Assembly: GCF_017873175.1 (NCBI RefSeq)
Contig: NZ_JAGGJW010000005.1
Coordinates: 310,001 to 374,000, forward strand
From: Neorhizobium petrolearium
Lineage (GTDB): Bacteria; Pseudomonadota; Alphaproteobacteria; Rhizobiales; Rhizobiaceae
DNA: 64,000 nt
Reading direction: 5' to 3'
Below the pieces are notes generated by a model. It was not told where the DNA came from and searched no databases. It was given only the letters and a program-made list of their open reading frames with translations. This document shows positions 52,239 to 62,362 of the stretch, piece after piece (the stretch's first letter is position 1; each line of letters starts with the position of its first letter). The translations under genes were made by a program, and so were the position numbers.

Positions 52239-53804
52239 TCACGCCTCCATCCATACTTTATGGAAGCGCGGGCGCTGCAACAGGCTGAAATTGAAGCCGT
52301 GTACCTTCGGCGTGCGCACGATGATGCCGGCCGACGAGAACTGCGGCAGGTGAAGCGCATTCTCCAGTACGAAACGCTGCATCTTGTAGAGAACCTGCTG
52401 GCGTTTCGCGTTATCGAACGTGCTCATGGCCTCATCCATCAGTTCACGATAGCCCGGCAATTCGGTCTTGGCCGCGTTGCGGTAGGCCGTTGCGGAAAAC
52501 TGACGATCGTAGGCGGTTGCCGGATCGGGAAGGCCGCCCGTCGGGGTCAGCAGCATGTGACCCTTTTTCTCCGTCAGAAAATACTGCATCGTCTGCGCCG
52601 GCTGTGCCGGAGTGACCTTCAGCCGGATGCCCGCCTCGGCAAGCTGGGCACTCAGAACCTCCTGACGCTGGACTGCGGCCTGGTCCGCCCAGGTGAACGT
52701 GTCGATCTGGATGCCGTTTGCGAAACCCGCTTCTTTCAGGAGGGACTTCGCACGGTCGAGATCCCTCGTATAGAAGTTTTCAGTCGCGGGATCATTCGCC
52801 CAGAAGCCCGACGGGAACATGCTGCAATGCCCGCCGCCTAGGCCGCCCCAGAGGACCTTGTTCAACACCGGCCGGTCGAGCGCCCAGTTCATTGCCTGGC
52901 GAACACGTACGTCCGCCAGCGGTCCCTGGCCATAATTCAGGAAGGCCGTGTAGTAGATCATCGACGGCGTGGCTTCAGCGACCAGGTTAGGGTCGCGCTT
53001 GGCCACGGCCATCTGCTGCGCGCTCATGTTGAGGACGATGTCGGACTCACCTGCCGTTACCGTGCGGACAGCCGTGTTGAACTCGTTGACGATGCGGACA
53101 TCGATCCCGTCCAGATAAGGCGCTTCTCCCCAATAGTTCGAGTTCTTCGTGACCTTGATGATCGTGTTGTCCTGCCATTCCACGAACTTGAACGGCCCGG
53201 TGCCGACCGGCGCGCGGTCGACATTGCCGTCAGCCGCGGCCTTGACCGAAGCAGGCGACACGATAAGACCGGCGCGGTCGGTCAGGACCGAGGGGAGCGT
53301 GGCATCCGGATACTTCAGCGCGATCGAAACCTGGTACGGGCCGGTGGCCTCGACCTGCTTGACGACCGCAAGATCCGATTTCACGTTCGAACGATCGTAT
53401 TCCATACCGCGCTTGAGGTGGAAGACGACCGCTTCGGCGTTGAACGGCGTGCCGTCGTGGAACTCGACGCCCTGGCGAAGTTCCAGAACCAGCGTGGTGG
53501 GATCCGTGAACTTCCACGACGTCGCGAGCATCGGCTGAAGTTCGAGCGTTTGCGGATCAAAACCGATCAGCGCATCGAACATCATCAAAAGAGTATTGAA
53601 ATCAGGGTTGTTGCGACCCGTCAGCGGATCGAGCGCGGCGGGGTTGAACGGGATTACGGCCCGGAGCGTCCCGCCCGACCTTGGCTGCGCTTCCTGAGCG
53701 CGCGCCATTGCCGGCAACAGGGCCAGGCCGCCTGCGGCGGCTGTTCCGGCCAGCAGCGAGCGACGGGTAAGATCCGGCATCTTTCCAAATAGACTAGTGG
53801 TCAC
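52239..53804 (-). CDS. Family 5 (dipeptide/oligopeptide-type) binding protein, second copy
   Basis: 521 residues from the GTG at 53804, chosen because GGAGGAG stands five bases upstream; an ATG at 53825 would start within that ribosome site. A Tat leader (DLTRRSLLAGTAAAGGLALLP) is followed by the same fold as the protein at 48583. The two agree over long stretches, roughly half of positions by eye. The operon order is ATPase, ATPase, binding protein, permease, permease. Confidence 0.88.
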   Translation of the reverse strand: MTTSLFGKMPDLTRRSLLAGTAAAGGLALLPAMARAQEAQPRSGGTLRAVIPFNPAALDPLTGRNNPDFNTLLMMFDALIGFDPQTLELQPMLATSWKFTDPTTLVLELRQGVEFHDGTPFNAEAVVFHLKRGMEYDRSNVKSDLAVVKQVEATGPYQVSIALKYPDATLPSVLTDRAGLIVSPASVKAAADGNVDRAPVGTGPFKFVEWQDNTIIKVTKNSNYWGEAPYLDGIDVRIVNEFNTAVRTVTAGESDIVLNMSAQQMAVAKRDPNLVAEATPSMIYYTAFLNYGQGPLADVRVRQAMNWALDRPVLNKVLWGGLGGGHCSMFPSGFWANDPATENFYTRDLDRAKSLLKEAGFANGIQIDTFTWADQAAVQRQEVLSAQLAEAGIRLKVTPAQPAQTMQYFLTEKKGHMLLTPTGGLPDPATAYDRQFSATAYRNAAKTELPGYRELMDEAMSTFDNAKRQQVLYKMQRFVLENALHLPQFSSAGIIVRTPKVHGFNFSLLQRPRFHKVWMEA

Positions 53805-53860
53805 GTCTTCTCCTCCATCATCCATGACCGGCCGTGCCTGGCCACTACATCAGCATTCCA

Positions 53861-54924
53861 TCACGTCGGCATCTGCGTGGCAGCAGCACCTCGGTCCGCG
53901 CCGTTCCGTCCCGCAGGACCAAGACCTCTCCTCTCCTTTTCCCCGAGCATCTCCTCGGCGAAATGGCATGCGACATGGCGTCCGGGCAGCAACTCGCGCT
54001 GCTGGGGCTCCTGCGTGCGACAGATGTCCCGCACACGCGGACAGCGTGTATGAAAGCGGCAGCCGCTCGGCGGCGAGATCGCGCTCGGTATCTCGCCCTG
54101 AAGGATGATTCTCTGCCGAGCTTCGGCTGCAGCGGGATTGACCTCAGGTTCTGCCGATCGCAGTGCTTCCGTATAGGGATGCAGCGGAGTGTCGATCACG
54201 GCATGGGCAGGACCGAATTCCACGATCTTGCCGAAATACATCACCGCCACGCGATCGCTGATGTGGCTGACCACTCTCAGATCATGGCTGATGAACACAT
54301 AGGTGAGACCGAGCTGCTCCTGCAGCCGGGAGAAGAGATTGAGCATGTCGGCCTGGATCGACACGTCGAGCGCCGCGACCACCTCGTCGCACACGATCAC
54401 GGTCGGATCGAGCATCAGCGCCCGCGCGATGTTGGCACGCTGCTTCTGGCCGCCGGAAATCTCATGCGGATAGCGGTTGGCGAGCTCCGGCGACAGTGCC
54501 ACCCGATCCAGCATCGCAAAGGCCTTTTTGCGTCGCTCCGCCTTCGTCCCCTCGCCAGCTATGTCCGCCGGTTCGCAGACGCTCTGAAGGATGGTCATGC
54601 GCGGATCGAAGGCCGCATTCGGATCCTGCGAAACGATCTGGTACTTTCGCCGGTGCCGGTTGAGCTCGCGGCGGGAAAACTTGAACGGGTCGACGTCACC
54701 ATGCAGCACTCCGCCGCCGCTTGGGCTGAGCAGACCGACAAGACAGCGCCCGAGCGTCGATTTGCCGGAACCCGACTCGCCGATCACGCCAAAAATCTCG
54801 CCCTTGCGCACGCTGAAGCTGACGCCATCGACGGCGCGGATAAGAGAGCCGCGTCGTGCATTGCCGAAGCTGACATGCAGGTTGTCGGCCTTGAGGGCCG
54901 TCTGGCCGGACGAAACGACTTCGT

Positions 54925-54928
<4 letters not shown>
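53861..54928 (-). CDS. Dipeptide-type ABC ATPase, DppF/OppF class
   Basis: 355 residues from the ATG at 54928 (MNEVVSSGQ), overlapping the preceding ATPase stop (ATGA). Walker A GESGSGKST, signature ISGGQKQRANIARAL and Walker B VIVCDEVVAALDVS. The C-terminal oligopeptide extension holds the cysteines CRFHTRCPRVRDIC, typical of the Fe-S/zinc-binding tail in this class. Confidence 0.9.
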
Positions 54929-55941
<1,013 letters not shown>

Positions 55942-56081
55942 ACGGCCTGATCCTCCCTATCGGCCACCACCCGCACGATCAACTTGTGAAATGCAGGCGG
56001 CTGCTATGCTTTTCCCCATCACGCCCGGGATCCCGTCAGGGTTCCTGATACGCAGGCCGGCTCTTCCCAAAGCCTCGTGAT

Positions 56082-56089
56082 GTATACAC
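56082..56089. promoter_or_regulatory. GTATACAC, candidate shared operator
   Basis: Within TGTATACA (an 8-base palindrome at 56081-56088, typical of GntR-type sites) upstream of the dipeptide-type operon. The same GTATACAC octamer is at 48429-48436 before the other binding-protein gene. Chance is possible for a motif this short. Confidence 0.3.
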
Positions 56090-56152
56090 TACAGTACGTT
56101 TTACGGCGGCGAAAGCCCCAGAGCGATCGGAATCAAAATTGTCGTGAAGCAT

Positions 56153-56172
56153 GCCGCACAAAAGTGTGCGGC
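56153..56172. terminator. Hairpin downstream of the polyamine-type operon
   Basis: A perfect 8-bp stem (GCCGCACA / TGTGCGGC) with a 4-base loop, about 50 bases past the stop at 56225 on the minus strand. It lies in the 283-base gap before the divergent-facing promoter region of the dipeptide operon. There is no strong T-run. Confidence 0.5.
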
Positions 56173-56224
56173 GGCTTTGCAACAGAGGAAATGAGAGAGC
56201 GCCGATCCTCGAGTATCGGCTAGC

Positions 56225-57007
56225 TTAGAAGCGGTGAAGTCTCAGTCCCAACATCTTTTCCGAAATCACCACGACGATCAGCGTCAGCACGATCGAGCAG
56301 GTTGAGACGGCGGCCGCCTCCGGTGTGAAGTTGGTCCTGAGATAATCGAAGAGCTGGATCGGTAGCGTCGACGTTCCGACATTCTTCAGCATGAAGGAAA
56401 TGGTGAAGATATCGAAGGAGATGATGAAGGCGAACAGGCACCCCCCGATGACGCCCGGCTTGATAAGCGGCAGCATGATGCGCCGGAACCGCGTGAACCG
56501 TCCTGCGCCGAGGCTCTGTGCCGCCATGCTCCAGGAAGGATCGTAACTTTCCATCGAGGCCGAGACGTTGATGAAGACGAAGGGCAGCGTGATCAGGACA
56601 TGGCCGATGATCATGCCGAACATGGTCTGCGTGCCGATGCCGATCGAATAGACGAAGAAGAGCAGCGCGATCGCCGTCAGCACTTCCGGCAGGAGCAGCG
56701 GCGCCAGCATGGCGATGCGCACCGCCTCCTTTAGCCGGCCGGAATACTGGACGTAGAATATCGCCGCCGTCGTGCCGATGATGCCTGAGATCACCATCGT
56801 GACGGCCGCGATCCACAGCGAGGTGCGGATCGCCCGCATGAACACCTCGTTGTTGAAGAAGACCACGTACCAGCGGAAGGACAGGCCCTGCGGCGGGAAG
56901 GTGAGGAAAGCGCCGGCATTGAAAGAGGCGATGACAACGACCGCGATCGGCGTCAGCAGGAAGGCGTAGATGATCAGGCAATAGACGGTGAAGAAGGGTT
57001 TCGACAT
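56225..57007 (-). CDS. ABC permease, PotC type
   Basis: 260 residues with six transmembrane helices and the loop MAAQSLGAGRFTRFRRIMLPLIKPG. It is the last gene of the operon and forms the channel with the permease encoded four bases upstream. Confidence 0.88.
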   Translation of the reverse strand: MSKPFFTVYCLIIYAFLLTPIAVVVIASFNAGAFLTFPPQGLSFRWYVVFFNNEVFMRAIRTSLWIAAVTMVISGIIGTTAAIFYVQYSGRLKEAVRIAMLAPLLLPEVLTAIALLFFVYSIGIGTQTMFGMIIGHVLITLPFVFINVSASMESYDPSWSMAAQSLGAGRFTRFRRIMLPLIKPGVIGGCLFAFIISFDIFTISFMLKNVGTSTLPIQLFDYLRTNFTPEAAAVSTCSIVLTLIVVVISEKMLGLRLHRF

Positions 57008-57011
57008 CGGT

Positions 57012-57869
57012 TCAGGCCTTCCACTTCATGACTGTCAGCCGCCCGAAGACCACCACGACGATCGCGCCGGTCACCGACAGCATTAGCGCCAGCGCAGAGC
57101 CGAACGGCCACTGGAAGGTGTCGATCAAAGCGTCCACCACCGTCACGGCCATGGTCTTGACCCGCAAGCCGCCGATCAGCGACGGCGTCACATAGGCGCT
57201 GAGCGACAGCACGAAAACGAGGATCGAGCCGGCCTGGATGCCTGGCAGCGACAGCGGCAGGGTGATGCGCCGGAAGGCCGTAGCCTTCGAGGCTCCCAGC
57301 GAACGGGCCGCGGCTTCGAGCGACGGATCGATGCCCTGGATGGCGCTCATGATCGGCAGGATCATGAAAGGCAGGAAGACATGCACCAGCGCGATGACGA
57401 TACCAAGCGCGTTGTACATCAGCGGCAGCGGCCCGTCGATGATGCCCCAGCCCATCAGCGTGCGGTTGATGAGGCCGTTGTTTCCGAGCAGGATCGTCCA
57501 GCCGTAGCTGCGGATGACGATGCCGACAAGCAGCGGCGAAAGCACGAGGCCATAACCCATGGCCCGAAACGCCGAATTGCCGCGGGCAAGCTGCCAGGCC
57601 ACCGGATAGCCGAGGATCAGGCATGCCAGCGTCGTCACGAAGCCGATCCAGAGCGTATTGGCCACCTGCTGGATATAAAAGATATCCGAGAAGAACTTGC
57701 CGTAGTTGACGAGTGTGAAGCCCGGCCCGTAAGGCGTCCCCTGCCCCGGCATGCGGAAGCTCATCACCACGATATTGAGATAGGGCAGAACGAGAAAGAC
57801 GCCGATAAGGATCGCGGCGGGTGCGATCAAAAGCAACGGCCCGAAGCGTTTCTTCGCAGCGACGTTCAT
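57012..57869 (-). CDS. ABC permease, PotB type
   Basis: 285 residues with six transmembrane helices and the loop LEAAARSLGASKATAFRRITLPLSLPG. The start overlaps the ATPase stop by 4 bases. It belongs to the spermidine/putrescine class. Confidence 0.88.
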   Translation of the reverse strand: MNVAAKKRFGPLLLIAPAAILIGVFLVLPYLNIVVMSFRMPGQGTPYGPGFTLVNYGKFFSDIFYIQQVANTLWIGFVTTLACLILGYPVAWQLARGNSAFRAMGYGLVLSPLLVGIVIRSYGWTILLGNNGLINRTLMGWGIIDGPLPLMYNALGIVIALVHVFLPFMILPIMSAIQGIDPSLEAAARSLGASKATAFRRITLPLSLPGIQAGSILVFVLSLSAYVTPSLIGGLRVKTMAVTVVDALIDTFQWPFGSALALMLSVTGAIVVVVFGRLTVMKWKA

Positions 57870-58921
57870 GCTTCAGTCCCGCGTATTGGCCCAAGCGGCC
57901 AGAATCGGTCGACCGGTGCATGGATTAGCACCTCGTCGCCATCGGCAAACCGGGTGCGCGGAAAGGTCTGGACGTTGACGGTCGCGCCATCCGCAAGGTC
58001 CAGCCGGTAGTCGACAAGGCTTCCAGAATAATAGCTCGACCGGACCTTTGCCGGCACGCCGGATGTGCCGGAGTTGACGGGCAGAAGCTCGACCGCTTCC
58101 GGCCTCAGCGCCAGCATGATCTCCGTGCCGTCGGCATAGGCGCCGGCAGCAGGCAAGTTCCCGAAGGGGGTCGAAATCGTTCCGCTGCCCACCTTGCCGC
58201 GGATGATGTTCACCTGGCCGACGAATTCAGCCACTTCCAGATTGGAGGGCCGCTCATAGATGTCCGACGGCGTGCCGATCTGCGCGATGCGCCCGCCGAA
58301 CATCACGACGACGCGGTCCGACATGGTCATCGCCTCCGCCTGATCATGGGTGACGTAGACGGTGGTGATGCCGACGCGGCGTTGCAGGTCGCGGATGAAG
58401 ACGCGCATCTCTTCGCGCAGCTTGGCATCCAGATTGGCGAGCGGTTCGTCGAGCAGGAGGATCTTCGGTTCGATGACCAGTGCACGCGCAAGTGCCACGC
58501 GTTGCTGCTGGCCGCCGGAAAGCTGGCGCGGATAGCGTTCCGCGTAGCCCGCAAGCTGCACCATGTCCAGGACCTTTGTGATGCGTTCGCGGATTTCCGC
58601 CTTGGAGATCTTCCGCATCTCCAGCCCGAAGGCGAGGTTCTTCTCCACTGTCATGTGCGGGAAAAGCGCGTAGTTCTGGAAGACCATGCCGATGTCACGC
58701 TTTTCGACCGGCACATGCACCACGTCGCGCCCGTCGAAACGGATCGCACCCTCGGTCGCATCCTCGAACCCGGCGATCATCTTCAGCGTCGTTGTCTTGC
58801 CGCAGCCGGAGGGGCCGAGCAGCGAGATGAATTCGCCTTCCGCGATCCTGATGGAAATGCCGTTGACCGCAGGCCCCTGCCCGTAGTCCTTGGTCAGCTT
58901 TTCGATGCTAACCTCTGTCAT
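57866..58921 (-). CDS. ABC ATPase, PotA type
   Basis: 351 residues: Walker A GPSGCGKTT (about 35-43), signature [15 protein letters not shown], Walker B ILLLDEPLANLDAKL, and a C-terminal TOBE domain (about 275-345). A hairpin lies in the 87-base gap to the binding-protein gene upstream. Confidence 0.9.
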   Translation of the reverse strand: MTEVSIEKLTKDYGQGPAVNGISIRIAEGEFISLLGPSGCGKTTTLKMIAGFEDATEGAIRFDGRDVVHVPVEKRDIGMVFQNYALFPHMTVEKNLAFGLEMRKISKAEIRERITKVLDMVQLAGYAERYPRQLSGGQQQRVALARALVIEPKILLLDEPLANLDAKLREEMRVFIRDLQRRVGITTVYVTHDQAEAMTMSDRVVVMFGGRIAQIGTPSDIYERPSNLEVAEFVGQVNIIRGKVGSGTISTPFGNLPAAGAYADGTEIMLALRPEAVELLPVNSGTSGVPAKVRSSYYSGSLVDYRLDLADGATVNVQTFPRTRFADGDEVLIHAPVDRFWPLGPIRGTEA

Positions 58922-58960
58922 GAAACTTCACTTTCAATTCGCCAAGAAACCCGAAAAAGC

Positions 58961-58995
58961 CGATCATGGCCCGCCACGGAGGCAAGCCATGATCG
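58961..58995. promoter_or_regulatory. Hairpin between binding-protein and ATPase genes
   Basis: A perfect 10-bp stem (CGATCATGGC / GCCATGATCG) with a 15-base loop, 13 bases past the binding-protein stop. It matches in position the hairpins at 42461 and 52156 of two other importer operons. Confidence 0.58.
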
Positions 58996-59008
58996 CAGCG
59001 GGGGAAAA

Positions 59009-60046
59009 TCACTTGAGCGTCTTGGCCCAGCGCTCGGAAAGCTCGCCCTGCTTTTCGTTGACGAAATTCCAGTCCCAGGTGAGGATCTTGTCCATGTCCG
59101 CACCGGAGATCGGCACATCGGCCTTGAGTTCTGCCGGGATCACCACCTTGGAATTGGTCGGCGAGATGAAAAATTCCTTGGCCATCATGCCCTGCACCTC
59201 CGGCGACAACAGGAAGTTGGCATAATGATAGGCCAGTTCCTTTTCGGGCGCGTTGGCGAGGATGTTGATCGTCTGGTCGAACATGATCATGCCTTCCTCC
59301 GGAATGATGCAGTCGACCGGTAGCCCCTGCTTCTTCAGGCGGGCGATTTCACCGAAGTCAAAAGGAGCGACCACGATTTCGCCGGAGGCAAGGCCGGTGG
59401 AGAGGTTGAAATCGACCTGGATGACGGAGCCCAGCTTTTCGAGCGCGGCGAAGCCCGCGTCGACGTCGTACTGGTCTTTGCCGAAGATCTTGGAGAACAG
59501 CAGGAGTTCCATCTTGCCGGCACTGTTGGCGAAATTGTAGAGGCCGATCCGCCCCTTGAATTCCGGATTGTTCCAGAGGTCCTTCCAGCTTTTCGGCGGC
59601 GTTTTCACAAGGTCGGTACGATAGCCGATGCCGATCGGCGATACGGCGCCGATCGCACCCCAGCCATCAGTCTTCTTGGCAAGCGGATAGAGGTCGGCAT
59701 AGTTCGGCAGCTTGGAGAGGTCGAGTTTTTCGAAAAAGCCCTCCTTGCGCAGGCCCGATGCGAAAACCTCGTTGGTCATCACGATCGAATAGGGCGGCTT
59801 GGCGACGCCTGCGGCACGCAGGTTCGCGCCCCAGACACGGCCGTTGCCGACATCGAGCGTCACGGCTGCGCCACTCTGCTTGGTGAAGGCCGGCGCCACG
59901 GTCGAGCGCCAGTATTGCTCCCAGACGCCGCCGAGCGTCGGCACGACCAGCGTTTTCGTTTGAGCCCGCGCGGGCAGGCCCATGAGGCCTGCCGCAGCGA
60001 GTACCCCCATTCCGGCAAGGGTTTGCCGTCTTGTCATATCCATCAT
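59009..60046 (-). CDS. Periplasmic binding protein, polyamine (PotD) type
   Basis: 345 residues. A Tat-like leader (TRRQTLAGMGVLAAAGLMGLP) is followed by a PotD-like fold (TLVVPTLGGVWEQYWRSTVAPAF; FDQTINILANAPEKELAYHYANFLLSPEVQ). It is preceded by the dioxygenase gene and followed by the transporter genes. The ligand is unknown. The divergent pseudouridine genes make a modified nucleoside or its degradation product a possibility, with weak support. Confidence 0.86.
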   Translation of the reverse strand: MMDMTRRQTLAGMGVLAAAGLMGLPARAQTKTLVVPTLGGVWEQYWRSTVAPAFTKQSGAAVTLDVGNGRVWGANLRAAGVAKPPYSIVMTNEVFASGLRKEGFFEKLDLSKLPNYADLYPLAKKTDGWGAIGAVSPIGIGYRTDLVKTPPKSWKDLWNNPEFKGRIGLYNFANSAGKMELLLFSKIFGKDQYDVDAGFAALEKLGSVIQVDFNLSTGLASGEIVVAPFDFGEIARLKKQGLPVDCIIPEEGMIMFDQTINILANAPEKELAYHYANFLLSPEVQGMMAKEFFISPTNSKVVIPAELKADVPISGADMDKILTWDWNFVNEKQGELSERWAKTLK

Positions 60047-60125
60047 CTTGCAGTTCCCCTTGTTGCGATCATTGATCGATATGTGCCGGCGGTATTCCGC
60101 TTCTATGCACGCTTTTGGTCAGCGC

Positions 60126-61100
60126 TCAGCCTTTCGAAAAAGCCTGTTTCGTCTTGAGGTCGATATATTCGCCATAGGTGATCGGCTGGTATTTCGCTCC
60201 GCCCTTGATGAAGGGCTTCAGGCATTCAATCACCGTATCCTTCGACGGATTAAGGAAGAACGGGATAGACTGCCGGCGCGCCGTGCCCTTGAACCCGCTG
60301 GGCGGATTGGCAACCCGGTGCGGCGTCGAGACCCATTCGTCATTTGTCCAGCGCATGAAGGCGTCGGCGATGTTAATGACATAGGCGCCTTCGATCGACG
60401 GGGCGTCCAGCCACTCGCCATTGCGGTTCCGCACCTGCAGGCCGCCCGGAGAGGCTTCGGAACGCAGGATGGTCATGAACCCGTAATCGGTATGCACGCC
60501 GGCGCGCAGCTGGCCCGGCAACGGCGCTTCGCTCTGTTCCGGATAGTTGATGACGCGCAACGCCGAGAGATGGTTTTCGAAGGACGGTTCGAAATAATCC
60601 TGATCGAGCCCGATCGCCTGGCAGAAGATGCGGCGCATGTGCTTCGACAGCTTTTCCATTTCCTTGAAATAGCCGCGGAACGCCAGCTCCAGCCCCTCGG
60701 GCTTGTTTGGCCATATATCGCCCGGCAGATTCTCACCGAAATTCAGACTTTCCTTGTAATCGCCCGGCGTCTTCAATCCCAGCGTCGCAGCCAGTGCTTC
60801 CTCGGCGATCGGGGAGAAGGAGACGCCGCCGATCACGCCCGTGCCGCGGCCGATCGTCTTCTTCCACTCCTGCGGTTCGTCGAAGAAGGCCCTCGCAAGA
60901 CTGTAAAGCCGCGAGGTCGCCTGCGTTGAAACGCCATGGCCCGTGACGAGAAAGAAGCCGGTATCGCGGCAGGCAGCCTCAATGGCTTTCACCACGCCCG
61001 CAGCACCCACCTCGTTTCGGATGAAGGGGCCGACGTCGATGACCGGAATGCCGGGTGCGGCATCGCCGGACGATACGGGATTGGCACCTGAAACGGACAT
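60126..61100 (-). CDS. 2-oxoglutarate/Fe(II)-dependent oxygenase (isopenicillin-N-synthase family)
   Basis: 324 residues. The iron triad is H203-x-D205 and H261 (GVHTDYGFM, STPHRVANP), and R276-x-S278 would bind 2-oxoglutarate. The N-terminal DIOX_N-like part (IPVIDVGPF, DTGFFLVTGHGV) is intact. It hydroxylates or desaturates a small molecule, presumably the ligand of the importer encoded downstream or its product. It is the first gene of the operon and divergent from the PfkB-type kinase. Confidence 0.88.
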   Translation of the reverse strand: MSVSGANPVSSGDAAPGIPVIDVGPFIRNEVGAAGVVKAIEAACRDTGFFLVTGHGVSTQATSRLYSLARAFFDEPQEWKKTIGRGTGVIGGVSFSPIAEEALAATLGLKTPGDYKESLNFGENLPGDIWPNKPEGLELAFRGYFKEMEKLSKHMRRIFCQAIGLDQDYFEPSFENHLSALRVINYPEQSEAPLPGQLRAGVHTDYGFMTILRSEASPGGLQVRNRNGEWLDAPSIEGAYVINIADAFMRWTNDEWVSTPHRVANPPSGFKGTARRQSIPFFLNPSKDTVIECLKPFIKGGAKYQPITYGEYIDLKTKQAFSKG

Positions 61101-61118
61101 GGCCTTCCTCCATCAACG

Positions 61119-61153
61119 CATCTGACAAACAGATGTTGACAAAAACATCTGTT
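61119..61153. promoter_or_regulatory. Three CATCTG half-sites, operator candidate
   Basis: CATCTG (61119), its complement CAGATG (61130) and CATCTG again (61146) form two overlapping inverted repeats. The larger is AACAGATGTT-GACAAA-AACATCTGTT (61128-61153), a perfect 10-bp repeat. They lie in the 103-base divergent promoter between the oxygenase and the kinase genes and overlap a TTGACA box (61136) for the plus-strand promoter. Confidence 0.65.
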
Positions 61154-61203
61154 GTTGTCCATATCAAAAATAACGAAGTTTCAAGACGGCACTCGCCGCA
61201 AGG

Positions 61204-62325
61204 ATGATGTACGAGATGGATGATCTCGCTCCGCAGGAAGCGGCCGTTCTGTCGATCATCAAGGACAACCCGTTCGCGGGGCAGCAGGAGATCGCCACCC
61301 AGCTCGGGCTGGCGCGCTCGACGGTCGCTGCGCACATCGTCCAGCTCATGCAGAAGGGTTATATCCTTGGTCGTGGCTATGTAATGCCGGCCGAAACGCG
61401 CGCGGTGTGCATCGGCGGCGCAGTGCTCGACCGCAAATACCGCGCCAAGGCGGATCTCGTTTTCGAAACCTCCAATCCGGTCGACGGCATTCGCTCCATG
61501 GGCGGTGTCGCCCGCAACGTGGCGGAAAATCTCGCTCTCCTTGGCACCACGACGAGCTTCGTTTCCATCGTCGGCGACGACGAGGGCGGAAGGGCGCTTT
61601 TGAAACACATGCGCGACCGCGGCATCGATGTCAGCCAAATGGTCACCACGACCGAGCGACCGACTGCGGAATACGCCGCGATCCTCGATCTGAAGGGTGA
61701 CCTGGTGCTAGGCATCGCCGACATGGGCATTTTCGACCTGCTGCTGCCGCCGCATTTCGAGCGCATCTGGCCGCATCTCGCTGCCGCGAGCTGGGTCTTC
61801 TGCGACTGCAACCTCCCGGACGAGACAATTGCCGCCTTGATCGCCAAGCGCCAGGGTGCCCGCTTCAAGCTGGCGATCGACGCAGTTTCAACGCCAAAGG
61901 CTGCTCGCCTGCCGAAAGACCTTTCCGGCATCGATCTGCTGTTCATGAACATCGACGAGGCGAACGCTGTCCTGCATCGCAAGGCACATGAGACGATCGA
62001 GGACGCCAGAGAAGCAGCCCTTGCCCTGCAGGAGGCCGGCGCCCGCGAAGCGGTCGTCACCATGGGAGCGCGCGGCATCGCCGTCGCCGGCACCGAAGGC
62101 GCCCGCACCTTCCCGGCCGTCCAGGCAAGGCCCGTTGACATTACCGGAGCAGGCGACGCGATGATTGCCGGCACGCTTCACCGCATCCTGCACGGCGAAG
62201 ACATCTATACGGCGGCACGCACCGGCGCGCTGCTTGGCACGCTGACCACCGAAACCCCCGCCAGCGTCCACACTGAATTGTCTGAACGCTTCCTGGAAGC
62301 CAATATGCACCGTCTCGCCGGATAG
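61204..62325 (+). CDS. psuK: PfkB-family pseudouridine kinase with N-terminal HTH
   Basis: 373 residues. A winged HTH (about 8-55; QQEIATQLGLARSTVAAHIVQLMQKGYI) precedes a ribokinase-type domain (about 65-370) with GGVARNVAENLALLG and the catalytic DITGAGDAMIAG. HTH-bearing PfkB kinases next to psuG phosphorylate pseudouridine to its 5'-phosphate, and the adjoining gene is psuG. The HTH could let the kinase control its own divergent promoter (half-sites at 61119-61153), which is inference. Confidence 0.88.
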   Translation: MMYEMDDLAPQEAAVLSIIKDNPFAGQQEIATQLGLARSTVAAHIVQLMQKGYILGRGYVMPAETRAVCIGGAVLDRKYRAKADLVFETSNPVDGIRSMGGVARNVAENLALLGTTTSFVSIVGDDEGGRALLKHMRDRGIDVSQMVTTTERPTAEYAAILDLKGDLVLGIADMGIFDLLLPPHFERIWPHLAAASWVFCDCNLPDETIAALIAKRQGARFKLAIDAVSTPKAARLPKDLSGIDLLFMNIDEANAVLHRKAHETIEDAREAALALQEAGAREAVVTMGARGIAVAGTEGARTFPAVQARPVDITGAGDAMIAGTLHRILHGEDIYTAARTGALLGTLTTETPASVHTELSERFLEANMHRLAG

Positions 62326-62362
62326 GCGGCCGGTCGAAAACACCATTCGAGGAATACCCGCA

